From the NCBI GenBank assembly GCA_037975125.1, contig CM075853.1:89414395-89478394 (forward strand): 64,000 nucleotides of DNA. The letters are read 5' to 3'. Position 1 is the stretch's first letter. Each line of letters begins with the position of its first letter. The notes beneath the pieces were generated by a model, which ran no database searches, was not told the origin of the DNA, and saw only the letters and a list, made by a program, of their open reading frames with translations. The position numbers were made by a program, and so were the translations under genes. This DNA is from Latrodectus hesperus. Its lineage: Eukaryota > Arthropoda > Arachnida > Araneae > Theridiidae. Positions 24,901 through 35,880 of this stretch are shown here, one piece after another.

Positions 24901-27900
24901 CTGGTCTGCATCCCCTTGTACTTGGTGCTGCAGTCAAGCCTCAAAATTTTATGACAAATGTTATGGATGCCAAAACACTTTTACTGCACATTTTTTTATT
25001 ATTAAGAGAAAAGAGGGAACCTTTGAAAAAGTATCCCCTTTTTTCATACAAAAAGTTATATCAGGGAAGTGAGAAATGTTTGAAAATTACATTCTGGGGA
25101 CTTGATAGTGGAAATTGCCAATTCTATAAAAGCTGCCATTATTAGCAACTTGCGCTTGCTGATCAATATAGAGGAAAGTTTTGCCTCGTTGTAATCTTAA
25201 TTTCTTTCATGATGTCATTTCCTCAAGGGATTTAGAGAATACTCAAACAGATGAGATCCTGGAAAATTTGCTGGATCAGAAGATTTGGGGAGTTGAAAGC
25301 ATCAAAGTCACAAGGGATGGAAAGTTTATCGACACTAAACATCTTGTTCTGACTTTCTGCGACTCCAGATCTTCTGCAGAATATCAAAGCTGTATATTTG
25401 AATCTACCTCTTCAGCCATATATTCCAAATCCATTGCAGTGTTTCCAATGCCAATCTTTTGGACTCTCAAGAAATGCTTGCATATGTAGACCTACCTGTA
25501 TTCACTATACAGTGGTTTGCCACGACAGCTAGAACTGCCCAGTGAAGGAGAGTGTGGTAACTGTCATGGTGACCACCCTTCCTATTTTCGAAGTTTTTCT
25601 CAATGGATATTGGAGAAGTCAGCACGTTAAAAGTAAAAAATAAATGTTCTTACCCAGAGATAAGGAAACTTCTTACTTCTTATACATCGCAATCTAGTAT
25701 TAACTATGCAAGTGCAGTTAAAAAAGTCAAACAACTTCCACTCAAACAGAAGCTAATTCTCTTCCCTCTGTTAGTTTACTCATAACACCAAAGCCAAAAT
25801 GGCTAAATTAAAAACAATGAGGGCTTTTAAATTAAATTCTACAAAGGAAGGTATTTCTAGACCCCCTGTATCTACTTGTAAACCCTTATCCCTGGAGGAT
25901 GCTGTTTTGCTACACCTCTTGGACAATAATATATAGTTTGAAGAGATGTCAGTTGACATGCTTTCCTGGTTTGGTTGAGGAACTTTACAAATTTAACAAT
26001 AACTTCCTTTGCTTCTTGGAACTGTTATGGTTTATGTTCTGCACATGTTGCTCTTCAGGAAGCATTCTTGAAGTCCAGCGATAGTTTCTCCATGCATGGA
26101 TTTAAAAACTTTAGAAAAGACTGTGGTGGTGATGGTGCAGTGTCTGGAAGTGTTTGTATATTAATGTTTAATATTTTTACCAGCACTGTCCAACCAATTA
26201 ATTTATATTCTCTGTAAGAATCCACATACTCCATGCTTATTAACAGTCTGTAATTTATATTTTCTGCTACATGTCATCCACCAAGAGGAACTTGATACAT
26301 TTGTTGATTAGCTGCCTACACCATTTCTGTTAGGGGACTTCAACTGACATAATTCTTTGTGGGGGAAGTAGTGATACTAATTCTCCTGGTTGTCAAGTAT
26401 AGCAATTCATTGCTGACAGTTGTCTCTGATTAATACTAACAAGACCTTTTTACACTTACCCACAAAAACATTTCATTTTCTCAATCTTGCCATTTGTTCC
26501 CCTTCACTTCTGCTGCTATTACATTTATCAATAGGAAATAATCTATGTCATAGCAATCATTTTCCTCTCTTCTCCCAGACTAGAGGTAGTTGTGTGCGAC
26601 AATGATGTCTACTTACCTACATAGAGTTGAAGGCAGATTGGACGTTATTTACACAATTGGCAGTTGATGATTGAATGAATCAAGAGTATTGATGACGCTG
26701 TTTCTAATGTCTCTGAAACAATTTTTGATGCAGCTTATGCATCAATACCAAAGAGTTCCTCTGTAACACCTAGGTGTTGCAAACCTTGATGAAATGAAGA
26801 ATGTCAAAACACCTATAAGAAATAGGAGTTGTGGTGATTTTATAAAAGATAGCCCACAATGGAGACTATTTTTTATTTTAAAAAAGTAAAATCATTAGCT
26901 CGCACATCTTGTCGTTGAAGTAAGAAGGAATCTTGGAATTGTTATGCATCTTCAATTATTTTTTCATCATCTAGTAAGCAGTTGTGGAGAAATGTGAAAG
27001 TGACTTATAGAATTTTTAAATGATTTTCCATTCCTATTATGAAATCCAGAGCTGCTGTATACTCTTCTCAGGACATTGCTAACGTCCTTAGCGAAATTTT
27101 TGTTCGTGTCTTAAGCGTTGACTCTTATAGTTCTTAAGAACAAAGAGTAATGCTTAGTGGACACCAATTCGTTTCAACTAAAGACAAACCTTTCATTACA
27201 ACTGCGAATTTTGTATGTTGGAATTGAAGAGAGCTTTACAGCAGGCCAATGATACTTGTCCATGGCCTGATGGAATTAGCTACTAAATGCTTTGATGATT
27301 AACTACAGATTCTTAAGTGAATGTACTTCACTTGTTTAATAGGATCTGAACTGAAAATGTATTTCCAATACTTTGTAATGAGGCTTTAGTAATTCTTATT
27401 TTGAAACCTGGTAAAGATCCTTCTGATCTTTGTCTCAGAAAAAGTAAATGTATTCCTGTTAATCAGAGTGGTTTCCATAAAGGAAGATCCACTCTTGATA
27501 ACATATCTGGAAACCAAAATCCGTTACTCTTTCGTGCAGAGATATCTGGTTTCCATTTTCTTTAACTTGGAGGAGGCTTATGGAATTCTCTGTTCATTAT
27601 ATGATTTTGAATTTAGAGGTAATCACCCTATATTTTTGCAACAGTTTTTGCTCTCTTTACTTTTATTTCCATATAGGATCTTATACTTCCAATTATTTTA
27701 TCTAATCTGAGAGTGTACCTCTAGGGTCTATTTTAAGTGTTACTATTTTTAACTTATACATAAGTAACATTCTTCATTGCCTTTCACCTTCTGTTAAGGG
27801 CACAATGTATGTAGACAACCTGCAAATATCTTGCCAATGGTCAAACAAGCAATTAATAAAAAGCAATTGCTAGTATCTGTTAATAAATTATCTGCATGGT

Positions 27901-30900
27901 GTGTAGAGAATGGCTGTACTTTATTCCCTAGCAAGAATTGCTGTGCCCATTTTTGCAAAAAGACCGGTCTTTGTAATGATCCATTTATTTATCCAAACAA
28001 CCCACATATACCTTTGGTCAATGAGTTAAAATTTCTTGGTGTGATATTTGGTTGAAAGTTAACTTTCCTTCCACATGTATTACTTTTGCGCAAGATGTGC
28101 GAGCAATCTGTTAATATCATCAAGGTGCTTTCAAATACATCTTGGGGTGCTGATCGCACATTATTCTTTTAAGACTATCAATCACTGGTCTTATCTTGTA
28201 TTGATTACGCCTGTGTTTGTATTTATCTGTGCAAGGTCTTCTGTTTTATGCAGACCAGAAACTGTTCATCATTCTGCTTTAAGGTATGTTTTGCCGTAAT
28301 TTGCACATCACTTGTCCAGAATCTTTATGTGATTTCTCACCACTGCCATTAGAGTTGAGATTAATGCAGCTGTCTCTCAATTGTTATACCAAAATCGTGT
28401 CAGACACCCAATACTCAATATGTTCCTTAGCTCCTACTCCTGCATTGAAGAGATTGTATGATGCTTGACCCTACAGCATCCAACCTTTTTCTCACTCAAA
28501 ACAAATATCATCTTTTATTGACAGACCGATGTGATGTCTATTATATTAAAATGGACTTACATTCACATCCATCTTGGTATAACCCACAGTTAACTATTAT
28601 TAATCCTTTTGAGCAATATAGAAAATCGGGCACAACTCCTATTTTCAACATCTTTTCTCATTACACCATTGAAAGTATTCTTACATGCAGGTATTCATTG
28701 ATGGTTCCATAACTGCAGGACATGTTGGCTGTGGCATAAATTTTAACTACACAATTTATAGTTACAGCCTCCATATGTCCTGCTTCCTTTTTACCGCTGA
28801 AGCTGCGACAATGCTAAATGTTTGAGCTTGTGTATACCATAAACTCTTTAAAATTCTGTGTGTATACTGACATCCTGTTGTGTCCAGGATTTTCCAAATA
28901 TTGGATTCCCTTGCTGGTAAAAAATATGATAAAGTTCTGTTGGATCCCCCATAGATCTTGAGAGCAATGAAAAGGCTAGTACAGCTGCCAAAGCTGCATT
29001 GAATTTACTTTATTAATCTATCCCTCTTTTTAATGTGAGAAAGGTTAATATAAAGTTTTTGCATGTTACTTCTTTAGAAGTAGGAGTACTATATTTAAAT
29101 AAATAAAGAACAAAAATAAAAATACAGCATATAATAATTGCTCTTTTTTTAACTCTAAACTGAGAATGCTGGAGTTGGACTTTATGAAATTGATGAACAT
29201 AAGAAAAAAATATGCTTTGAAGATGTAATAAAAAATTTTGGAAAACTTACAGTATATGCATAAGAAATAGAAAAAATTGCCATCAGATCATTAAAGAGAT
29301 AAAAATTAGTTTTAATGTAATAATACTTATAATTTTTATTTCTTCAGGAATAACGAAATATTTGGCATAGGTACTTTTTGAATATTTTTAAAACTTGATA
29401 TTTAATAGAAGAAAATATTTTCATTAATCAGTAATGAATAAAAAAATAGATTGTTCAAAGCAAAACTTTGTAACTAATAATTATTGGTTTGGTTTTCACA
29501 TTTATCATTTGTTTTATTTAAATATTCTAAATTTAACACATTGTGTTTTTTGCTTATAATAAGTTAGTACTATGGAGGTATATGTAAATAGATTTAAAAA
29601 CCTTTTATGTGCAATATTTAAGAAAGTAATAAAGAATTTTAGATACTTAAATGAAAGGATTTCTGTTGTAGTAGACGTAATTTAATGCTTTTGAAGTAAT
29701 TATTTAATTTAGATATTTTAACTAAATAACTTTCAGTTATATTTCAGTCTTTTCAATTTCTTTCCAATTATTTTAAATTGATTTCTGAAGATAATTTGTT
29801 TTTATAATTTTTCCTTCCTGTTACTGTAATCATTCCAATAACTTTCAATCAAACTGGTATAACTCCATTGGAGTTAGGTACAGGGAAGTTCGCTGGTCCA
29901 CACCCATGGTAACTGATAGAAGCTGTTATTTGTCTGATGTATTAGCCATTTCTGTGTTTGGGAGTTGTTTCCTGTTGTAGTAGTTAAATTGGAGCTGCGT
30001 AATTTCGATTTGTTCAGCCAGAATTTTCTGTATCTTGTTGAATTTGCTACTGAATAAAAGTCTTGTGGCTTTTAAGGGATTGTTTTATTGGTTATTATAT
30101 TGTCACATTCTATCATTGTTAATCTGTTCATAAAGCTTAAGTTGCTTGAGTGTATTATATTTGTGTATTTGCTTGTGTGTAAAATTTATATTATAGATAT
30201 TCAATTATTTGTATTATACCAATTTTATTGTTATGATTTTCGTGACAAAGTTTTGCTATTTTATTGCAAAATTTTAAGCTACTTAGAAAGATTTGTGTTT
30301 TTTACTCGTTATCATTGGAAAACATGAAACCCTTCTCAATCCTTGAAACATATATCCATCTTCTAAAAATATAAGAAGTTAGAAGATTTCAAATTAATTT
30401 TTGAAAAAAAATTTAAATCTAAAATTTATCATCAATCAACAATGTCAAAATAATTCAGTTATAAGACCATTTGTGCAATATTTATTTTCCTCTTCATGTA
30501 ACTTGTGTTCCTGCGTATACTGTGATTAGAACTGATTATGATGCTAAAAACTCATTTTCCCCTTGAATTGATATGGTTTTCAAAAGTATAGCTGTTGGTA
30601 TTAGAACTAAAATTTTTAAATTTAAGATTTTAACTTTGGATTTAGATTTAAAATGTTAGTTTTAGAATTCATCAAAACCTGTTAGCCTTTTTTATGTTGC
30701 TGTGAGAAATAAATGACATTGGAAGATACTTGAAAAAAATGTCACTTATCATTTGCATTACAAGTGGTGTAGGGAATTGAAACCTTTTGGATTTTGCATT
30801 TTGTACTTAAGAAAGATAATTACAGCAATCATTATCAAAAAACAAGAAACCATTGTCAAAACAATGTACTTGTTGATATACAGTAGATGCTTATTTTTAC

Positions 30901-33900
30901 AACCATTTAAAAACCTGTTAAATAGTTCTGTAGATAAAAAATATAGCTGTTTGATCTAAACACTATGTTTTTTACCATTTCTCTTTATAAATAAAATATT
31001 ATTCGGAAAATTATTTAATATGCATTGTATAAAAACATGCAAAATAAAATTCATAATTAAAAGCAATTCTACATTATATTTTATTGAAGAAAACAGAATT
31101 TTATGTGTTGAAGAAGCTTAGTTTTTGCACAAAGAAACAGTTACCATGAAATTTTTACTCGTGGTATAATACGGTTTATGGAGTTTCAATATGGCTGTAT
31201 GAGCTTATCACCATTTAGGTTTATGACTGAAACTTTTTATAAATTCCATGATATTGTGTATGAAACACTTGATAAAGTGTGAAATAATTAATAAGATAAA
31301 TGTTTCAAGTGAACATGTATTCACTAATTTCCATGAATACCTGGGCATGATAAAGTTATCAGCCAGATGAGTGCGGCAATTTTTAACAGTGAACTTGTAA
31401 ACTACCCTAAAATAGTGTTACTACTTAAATAGATTACACAGAAACAGTTTAGCAAATTGAGCAAATTTTTATGACATTATATTAAAGTAAAAAAAACATG
31501 TGTACAATACTATACACCAAAAATTATAGAACAGTAAATAGCATTGAAATAGTATTGAACCTGCTCTGAAAAAAGGAAAAGTTGTATTGTTTAGGAAGAT
31601 TATAATTTTTTCCTGGGACTCCAAGTGAATAATCCTGATTGACTATATTTAAAAAGGAAAAACATTTATTGAACAATTATGCTGATTTATTTAAGCATTT
31701 CATAAAAAAATTTAAAGATTACAAGATCCATTTGTCTGAGAACACGTTTTTTTCATCACAATATTGCAACATTTCATTTATCTATAAGCATTTCTCTTAA
31801 AATGGTTGAATCTAGCTATGAGTTGCTTTCTTACTCACCTTACTTTCCTGACTCGGTTTCTATTGTTTTTTCTTTTTCTTTTTCCAAATTTTAAAAAATA
31901 TCTTAATGGAGAGAGATTTTCTTATAATAGTAAGGTCATTAATGCCACTTGGAAGGATTAAAAAACAGTTAGAACGTTGTTGAAATATACCTATCATTAC
32001 AAAACGAGATTGTCATAAAAGAAAATGCATTTTAGTTTGTATATTGGTTTTTCATTCCAAAGTCACTGTTTTATTAATTTGCAACTATGTATGTAAATAT
32101 ATATAAACATTATATTCACTGATTTTTCTTTATACATTTTCTTGATTCTAAATTTAATAAAAATTTGTGAAAGTTATTTATAATTGAATAAAGATTTGTG
32201 AAATTTTGTATAGTTTACAGTAATTCTAAAGCTAATATTACCATCATATTCTTTTCTCTCAATATTTATGGTTTTAATAATTTTCAATTTCTAGACTGTG
32301 AATCCCAAGCCATTTGTGCGGTCATTGATTGGAAAGATGATACGTATCAAATTAAAGTGGGGCATGGAGTATGTAGGACATTTGAAATATGCTGATGCTT
32401 ATATAAATTTGGCAGTTAGTATCTTTTCTATTCTGCAAATGTTGAAAGCATATTTTTAAATTTTAGCTATATTTAAAATATTTTTTATAAATGCAAAATT
32501 AGGCTTTATTCTATGTTTTTTTCCTTCTCCCAAATATATTTTATTACTACAGAAATTTTAAGATAATAAAATTCAGAATTGTTGAATAAAGAATTCTAGT
32601 TATTCTGGTAGAACATGTCATGCATTATAAAACTTTTTTTGCTGATGCTGATTTTTTTGAATCTTTAAATTTGGAAGCAGTATTTTTTGTATTCAAGTTT
32701 TATAATATTGCACAGAAGCTTTAATTAATAATTTAATATTTTTATTTTGAGAAGAAGTCTTTTATATGCTTTTATTCAGTCTGTGTACAATGAGACTCCA
32801 TCAAATCAAATTTTTAACAGAAAAAAAATTTTTTGTTTCTATTTAATTATTATATTAATTTTTTGTATTGATTATTTAATTATAAATGTTTTTCAATTTT
32901 CAAGTTATTATTAGTCAAGTTATCATTTTTATATGTATTCTATGCATTATAATTATCATATTTGTTTGACATCTAAATAATTACTGTCTGATTTTAGTTT
33001 AATTGAACCAGAACGACAAAAATTTTTAATCTATATAAAAGGTGCTTAATTAAGCTTATAAACTGATTTTAACAGAATATAGTTACTGAATAAGTCTTTA
33101 CTACTGAATACTGAAATAAGTCTTTCAAGTCTTTGCATCATCTGTTTCAGGATTTTATAAAATATTAATGGCATTTCTTTCAGACTTTATTGTAAGTTGT
33201 TCTGATGGAGAATATTTTCATCAGATTATCCGTGGTGCTATAATACACCACGATTTACAACTTAATAACTATAAACATTTAAGTTTAGACAACTTAAAGG
33301 AAGTAGATAATTCTATTATGAATTTTGCATTGTAAATAAGCTGTCAGGGCTCATCCTCTTAATCAAAAATCATCTTGTATGTGTTCAATACAATCTTAGA
33401 AATTTTTTTAATGAATTACAAATAAATGTGCATAAAAATAAATTAAAAAATATATTGGGTGTCAGCAAAAATCTAAATTTCAATGGTAGTTATTTAAAAC
33501 TCTTAAAGACTTTTTTCATTTTAAAGAAATTGTTGCATAAAAAATTCAGGATTTTGTCTTTAAATTTTTCACTTGCTGACTAAATATACTTAGGTTCCTT
33601 GTAAGCAAGTGGGGAAGAAGAGCGGGGAGAAACCAATAGCATGAGAAAAAGAAAGGTATCTAAATTGATCAAATTACTTAAGACCAATTTTTCAACGATT
33701 TACTTTAAGTAAATGTAATGATGATTTTTGATTGTGTGTGTTATTGATTAAAGAAAGCTCTGAAATTGTGTATCATCCTAAGGAAATGCTGTTATATATA
33801 TATATATGTGTGTGTGTTTTTGAGCTTTTTGTTGTAGCCCTTTAGTCAAGTGTTACATTATACTTAAGAAAATTCCTGCTGAAATTTGTTTCTCATTATC

Positions 33901-34694
33901 AGAGTTGTCTGTCCTAATTATTTGTCTCCATCAGCAGACTGATTTCCTTCCAAGGAAAGAGTGAATTTTTTCTTCATTAGTGTACCGTTTTATTCTACAT
34001 TGCTAGTTTTCCTGTCACAAATGTTCATTTTTAGCAAAACTGTTTTATTAAAAAGATTGGGGACTTTATGGCAAATGAAAACTTTGATGGGAATTTTGAT
34101 GAAATTTGATTTTTGATGTTAAAAATTATTGCAGCAAGTCTTATTTTCTCTATATTTGGTTATTCAATACACTTTTTTGCTAGAATAAATATATATTAAC
34201 AAATAAGATATTTAATATTTAAAATCTCAATTTATGTAATGTTTAAGCAATTTTGGAAATAAATGACTTGTGTGTAATTATGTTGCCTTTATAATAAAAA
34301 ATTGTTTTGTGGTACATGAAAAGCTCATCAATCAGAATGGTATTCAGTCAACTAGAATCAGTATTTCTTTTTAAGAAAATAATCAATATTATTAATGGCA
34401 TCCTAAAATATTAATCCATATTTAATGTTTTAATAAAATTGAGTAAATATGTGATTTTGCTTTCTCATTAAATTTTTTAAATTGTTTATTACAATTCAAT
34501 ATCTTGTTTATTTACAGCTCGAGAATGTTTATGAATACATAAATGATCAATGCAAAGGTTATTTGCCTAACCTAGTTATAAGATGTAATAGTATCTTGTA
34601 TGTTCGGGAATTCTGTGGCCCCCTAGAATTTCCACCACCAAGCAGTGAGAAAGAAAAAACAAGATCACAAGAAGAAGTAAAAGAAGAATCATAA
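15923..34694 (+). CDS. SNRPF-like: SmF-like small nuclear ribonucleoprotein, three exons
   Basis: Exons are 15,923-15,934, 32,295-32,414 and 34,518-34,694, all joined in phase 0, for 102 residues. The start MALN-TV leads into NPKPF, which is also how SmF proteins begin. IKLKWGMEYVGHL and DAYINLA form the Sm1 motif, and VIRCNSILYVRE the Sm2 motif. The spacing between them matches canonical SmF without gaps. SmF is one of seven Sm ring subunits that load on the uridine-rich site of spliceosomal snRNAs. By recollection only about half the core positions equal those of animal SmF, which is normally almost invariant. The acidic C-terminus is replaced by a longer tail, GPLEFPPPSSEKEK then RSQEEVKEES. 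A diverged paralog is likelier than the main SmF gene. Exons 2 and 3 are strongly supported; exon 1 is inferred from the promoter, phase and start. Confidence 0.72.
15935..17399 (+). other. First part of SmF-like intron 1, no gene seen
   Basis: AT-rich sequence. A Lys-rich open frame at 16,746-16,970 and an antisense one at 16,600-16,797 are low-complexity and unsupported. Confidence 0.5.
17400..17509. repeat. 75-nt perfect palindrome with a repeated inner palindrome
   Basis: Arms of 37 nt (17,400-17,436 and 17,438-17,474) are exact reverse complements around a single A. The arm starts TAATAATCACTCATTAAATA. The inner part, CAAAAAATTAAGTA with its complement, recurs directly downstream at about 17,481-17,509, again as a palindrome around one A. 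Confidence 0.95.
17510..19085 (+). other. Intron sequence, no gene seen
   Basis: AT-rich with stops throughout. An A-run at about 19,017-19,031 precedes the next retroelement fragment. Confidence 0.5.
19090..20330 (+). mobile_element. 5'-truncated non-LTR retrotransposon: RT thumb, RNase H and Cys/His tail
   Basis: The reading starts in the RT thumb, with LKRMLCVAISGCIRTTPTSI and LKLLLGMHPLYMHIEAEA. It moves to RNase H with a frame change at YTDGSEMNSNTGTG. The middle is decayed, but LITLMWMPGHSCVPG marks the last part. The tail (19,915-20,211) has LTGHCLLKRHRTIMGV, then CRGCHYMEETSIHILCEC, an intact C-x2-C-x8-H-x4-C pattern. Short 3' UTR sequence, GGACCACC-like, continues to about 20,330. 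This copy lies in SmF-like intron 1, in the same orientation as the gene. Confidence 0.8.
20331..22285 (+). other. Intron sequence, no gene seen
   Basis: AT-rich. Two - strand open frames (20,317-20,942) are stop-free by chance and have no recognisable domain. Confidence 0.5.
22286..23400 (+). mobile_element. hAT-like (ZBED/C17orf113-type) transposase relic
   Basis: Several frames give parts of an RNase H-fold hAT-type transposase. SGFSYSSCNNINCLFQAMFP and DSAIAKQFNCAEIV come first, then IAPYFSNLLKEKV, then VLLFDESLNNHL with the first catalytic Asp. LTKHLDGNVKFWDNDVV, FLGHSTGD and LSINGPNVNW follow. NVGSCSLHILHNAYSHG closes the readable core. This order of F-P-D-S-x-I-A, F-D-E-S, the D-G-P-N step (here N-G-P-N) and the C-x-L-H-x-x-H-N-A block is what I know from a widespread family of domesticated or decaying hAT-like genes. 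Stops and frame breaks show it is dead. The terminal inverted repeats are not found. Confidence 0.65.
23401..24230 (+). other. Intron sequence, no gene seen
   Basis: AT-rich and stop-rich. Confidence 0.5.
24236..24415 (+). repeat. tRNA-derived SINE
   Basis: A tRNA-like head (24,236-24,311) has an A-box-like TGGCAGCCGAATGG (24,243-24,256) and a perfect B box GGTTCGAATCC (24,290-24,300), 33 bases further on. A tRNA-unrelated body runs through TGTAGTGGTTCGG and TGAGCTACAAAC, ending in a CAAAC-rich tail. The internal boxes would serve RNA polymerase III. It lies in SmF-like intron 1. The head lacks a proper acceptor end, so it is not a working tRNA gene. Confidence 0.8.
24830..29035 (+). mobile_element. 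Heavily decayed non-LTR retrotransposon (gag to RNase H)
   Basis: ORF1 can be followed from about 24,990. It reads FHDVISSRDLENTQTDEILE, then GVESIKVTRDGKFIDTKHLV (25,181-25,489), a gag signature of Jockey-type elements, then a CFQC knuckle remnant. From about 25,980 comes the endonuclease: SFASWNCYGL, ALQEAFLK and a damaged G-D-F-N near 26,335. RT remains are NQSGFHKGRSTLDN (27,450-27,510) and a Y-V-D-N box near 27,810 in place of Y-A-D-D. The thumb gives LSAWCVENGCTLFPSKN and LVNELKFLGVIF. RNase H starts with FIDGSITAGHVGCGI near 28,695. Stops are many. This copy is more decayed than the one at 10-15 kb and of a different lineage by its gag. Confidence 0.7.
29036..31685 (+). other. Intron sequence, no gene seen
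   Basis: AT-rich. A GC-richer stretch at about 29,850-30,010, starting TGGAGTTAGGTACAGGG, resembles retroelement 5' UTR sequence in composition only and is not assigned. Confidence 0.4.
31690..32085 (+). pseudogene. Mariner transposase C-terminal relic
   Basis: Across two frames the text gives FFHHNIATFH, the site of the second Asp in H-x-D-N-A, then LLSYSPYFPDSVS for the S-P-D-L-x-P-S-D step. LFPNFKKYLNGERFSYNSKV then INATWKD continue as in mariner-family C-termini. Catalytic residues are lost (H-H-N for H-D-N). It lies about 200 bases upstream of SmF-like exon 2. Confidence 0.65.
32295..32414 (+). CDS. SNRPF-like: SmF-like exon 2 (Sm1 motif)
   Basis: A pyrimidine-rich stretch ending TTTCTAG (32,288-32,294) precedes 40 codons reading TVNPKPFVRSLIGKMIRIKL and then KWGMEYVGHLKYADAYINLA. 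The exon ends at a GTTAGT donor. The Gly-Met-Glu-Tyr-x-Gly step, the Asp and the Asn of Sm1 are all present. A longer open frame (32,198-32,395) in another phase hides this exon. Confidence 0.85.
32415..33132 (+). other. SmF-like intron 2, first part, no other feature
   Basis: AT-rich intron sequence up to the inner edge of the right duplicated arm. Intron 2 runs 32,415-34,517. Confidence 0.6.
33193..33264. repeat. 72-nt three-way-junction-forming segment, right copy
   Basis: This copy has the same stems as 3,095-3,166 and the same length: TAAGTTGT (33,193-33,200) with ACAACTTA (33,257-33,264), TCTGATG with CATCAGA, and CGTGGTG with CACCACG. All stem bases are unchanged although the arms differ elsewhere. 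It lies in intron 2 of the SmF-like gene. Confidence 0.75.
34518..34694 (+). CDS. SNRPF-like: SmF-like last exon (Sm2 motif and tail)
   Basis: After TTTACAG (34,511-34,517) comes LENVYEYINDQCKGYLPNLV, then IRCNSILYVRE (Sm2) and a tail rich in Pro, Ser, Glu and Lys, ending at TAA 34,692-34,694. It lies in the right arm of the inverted duplication; exon 2 lies outside it. Confidence 0.85.
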   Translation, partial: LENVYEYINDQCKGYLPNLVIRCNSILYVREFCGPLEFPPPSSEKEKTRSQEEVKEES

Positions 34695-34733
34695 AACATT
34701 ATTCAAGCATTTCATTATTAATAAGAACTTTTC

Positions 34734-34739
34734 AATAAA
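34734..34739 (+). terminator. Poly(A) signal AATAAA of the SmF-like gene
   Basis: AATAAA occurs 40 bases after the stop codon and is followed by a T-rich stretch. The equivalent hexamer is also kept in the left arm (about 1,536-1,541, reverse strand). Confidence 0.7.
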
Positions 34740-35479
34740 GTGTTTGCTAAATTTTGCAGTTTTTGTTTTAAAAATCTAGAGATTTAAATTATTGGAATTT
34801 TTTTATGTGGGGGTTACTTTATAATGTTTTTAAATGTGTACAATTTTTAACTAAGTATAATCATTCTCATAGGAAATGAGACTTGAATCATGTACAGTTA
34901 ATGTTATATTTTGTCTTAGATTTCAGAACTTAACATAATTTTTGAATTTTTCTTTTATAGAAGAAATAAAAGCTAATGAAAAAAATGGACTCAGTAGAAC
35001 ACCAGGAAGAGTTGTATTCCTAAGTAGTCTCTATTCCTATGTTACTGTAAAAAAACTGTGTACTTATCTGGTTCAGTGTCATGAGTGGGGCAATCGTTGT
35101 GCAAATCAAAGTAATCTCTATTTAAAAATATAAGTATGTGTATTTATATATACAAGGTTTTTTTTTTCTAGATTATTTGTACAAATTAAGAGAGGTGATA
35201 GTATTCAATTCACATAACAATTTTATAAAAACATTCCTCTCTGAAAAGCAGAAGAGAGGAATATTAAATCCAGCGTAAACTTACAGCAGTGTTTAGGAAA
35301 GGAATATGTGATACCAAAATTGATATGATCTGATTTTTTTGTTTTGTGAAAAAATGCTCAACATATGTTCAAAATGTTAAATGTGTGTTGTTGACACTGG
35401 AGAAAGAATAAATAGATCAACCTCTTGAAAATTCGGAGTCACATTTTTTGCCCATGATAGCAATTCTCCCTATGATGTC

Positions 35480-35752
35480 TCATAGTCCACGTGCCTTTGG
35501 TAAAAGAAGTGTGTTGAGGTCTGGTGAATGAGGAGGCCAGACAAAAGGTCGGCCCCATTGTGCAGTAATGTGGCATTTAAGAGCTTGAAAACCGCAATTA
35601 GATAATGTGGAGTCCAATCTGTATAAACCACGTGTCTTTCTGGATGAGCTGTTAACTAGCAAGCACTTGTTGCAAGAAGGTGTAATATGTTGTGCCAAGC
35701 ATGATGTAAAGATACAGGTGGGACAAGTATAAAAATATTCTAGGATTCTCAA
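35480..35752 (-). pseudogene. DDE transposase remnant in the right arm
   Basis: This is the counterpart of 463-796. It reads CHITAQWGRPFVWPPHSPDL, ending N-T-L-L-L-P-K. The S-P-D-L is better kept than S-P-D-P in the left copy. No catalytic domain is complete. Confidence 0.55.
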
Positions 35753-35880
35753 TAGGAATCAAATCCCCTTTTGGATAACACGCATACAGCTGTAGGAAGC
35801 ACTTGTAATCCATCTTGATCATCAAGTCCTCTTTTCTGCATGTCAGTGCAATGCAACCCATTGTTCTGTCGTAAATATTG

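Larger units (their letters stand above)
33133..35880. repeat. Right arm of the long inverted duplication
   Basis: This arm is the reverse-complement partner of 346-3,225. It contains the last exon and 3' end of the SmF-like gene on the + strand and the transposase remnant on the - strand. The inner edge is at GCATCATC near 33,135, the outer near 35,880, just past the complement of GGGTTGCATTGC. The main length difference is the short dinucleotide tract near 33,800. Confidence 0.9.

Noticed and set aside
32198..32395. 65-codon frame over SmF-like exon 2
   Set aside because: It is in the wrong phase. The Sm1 motif is in another frame, delimited by splice sites.
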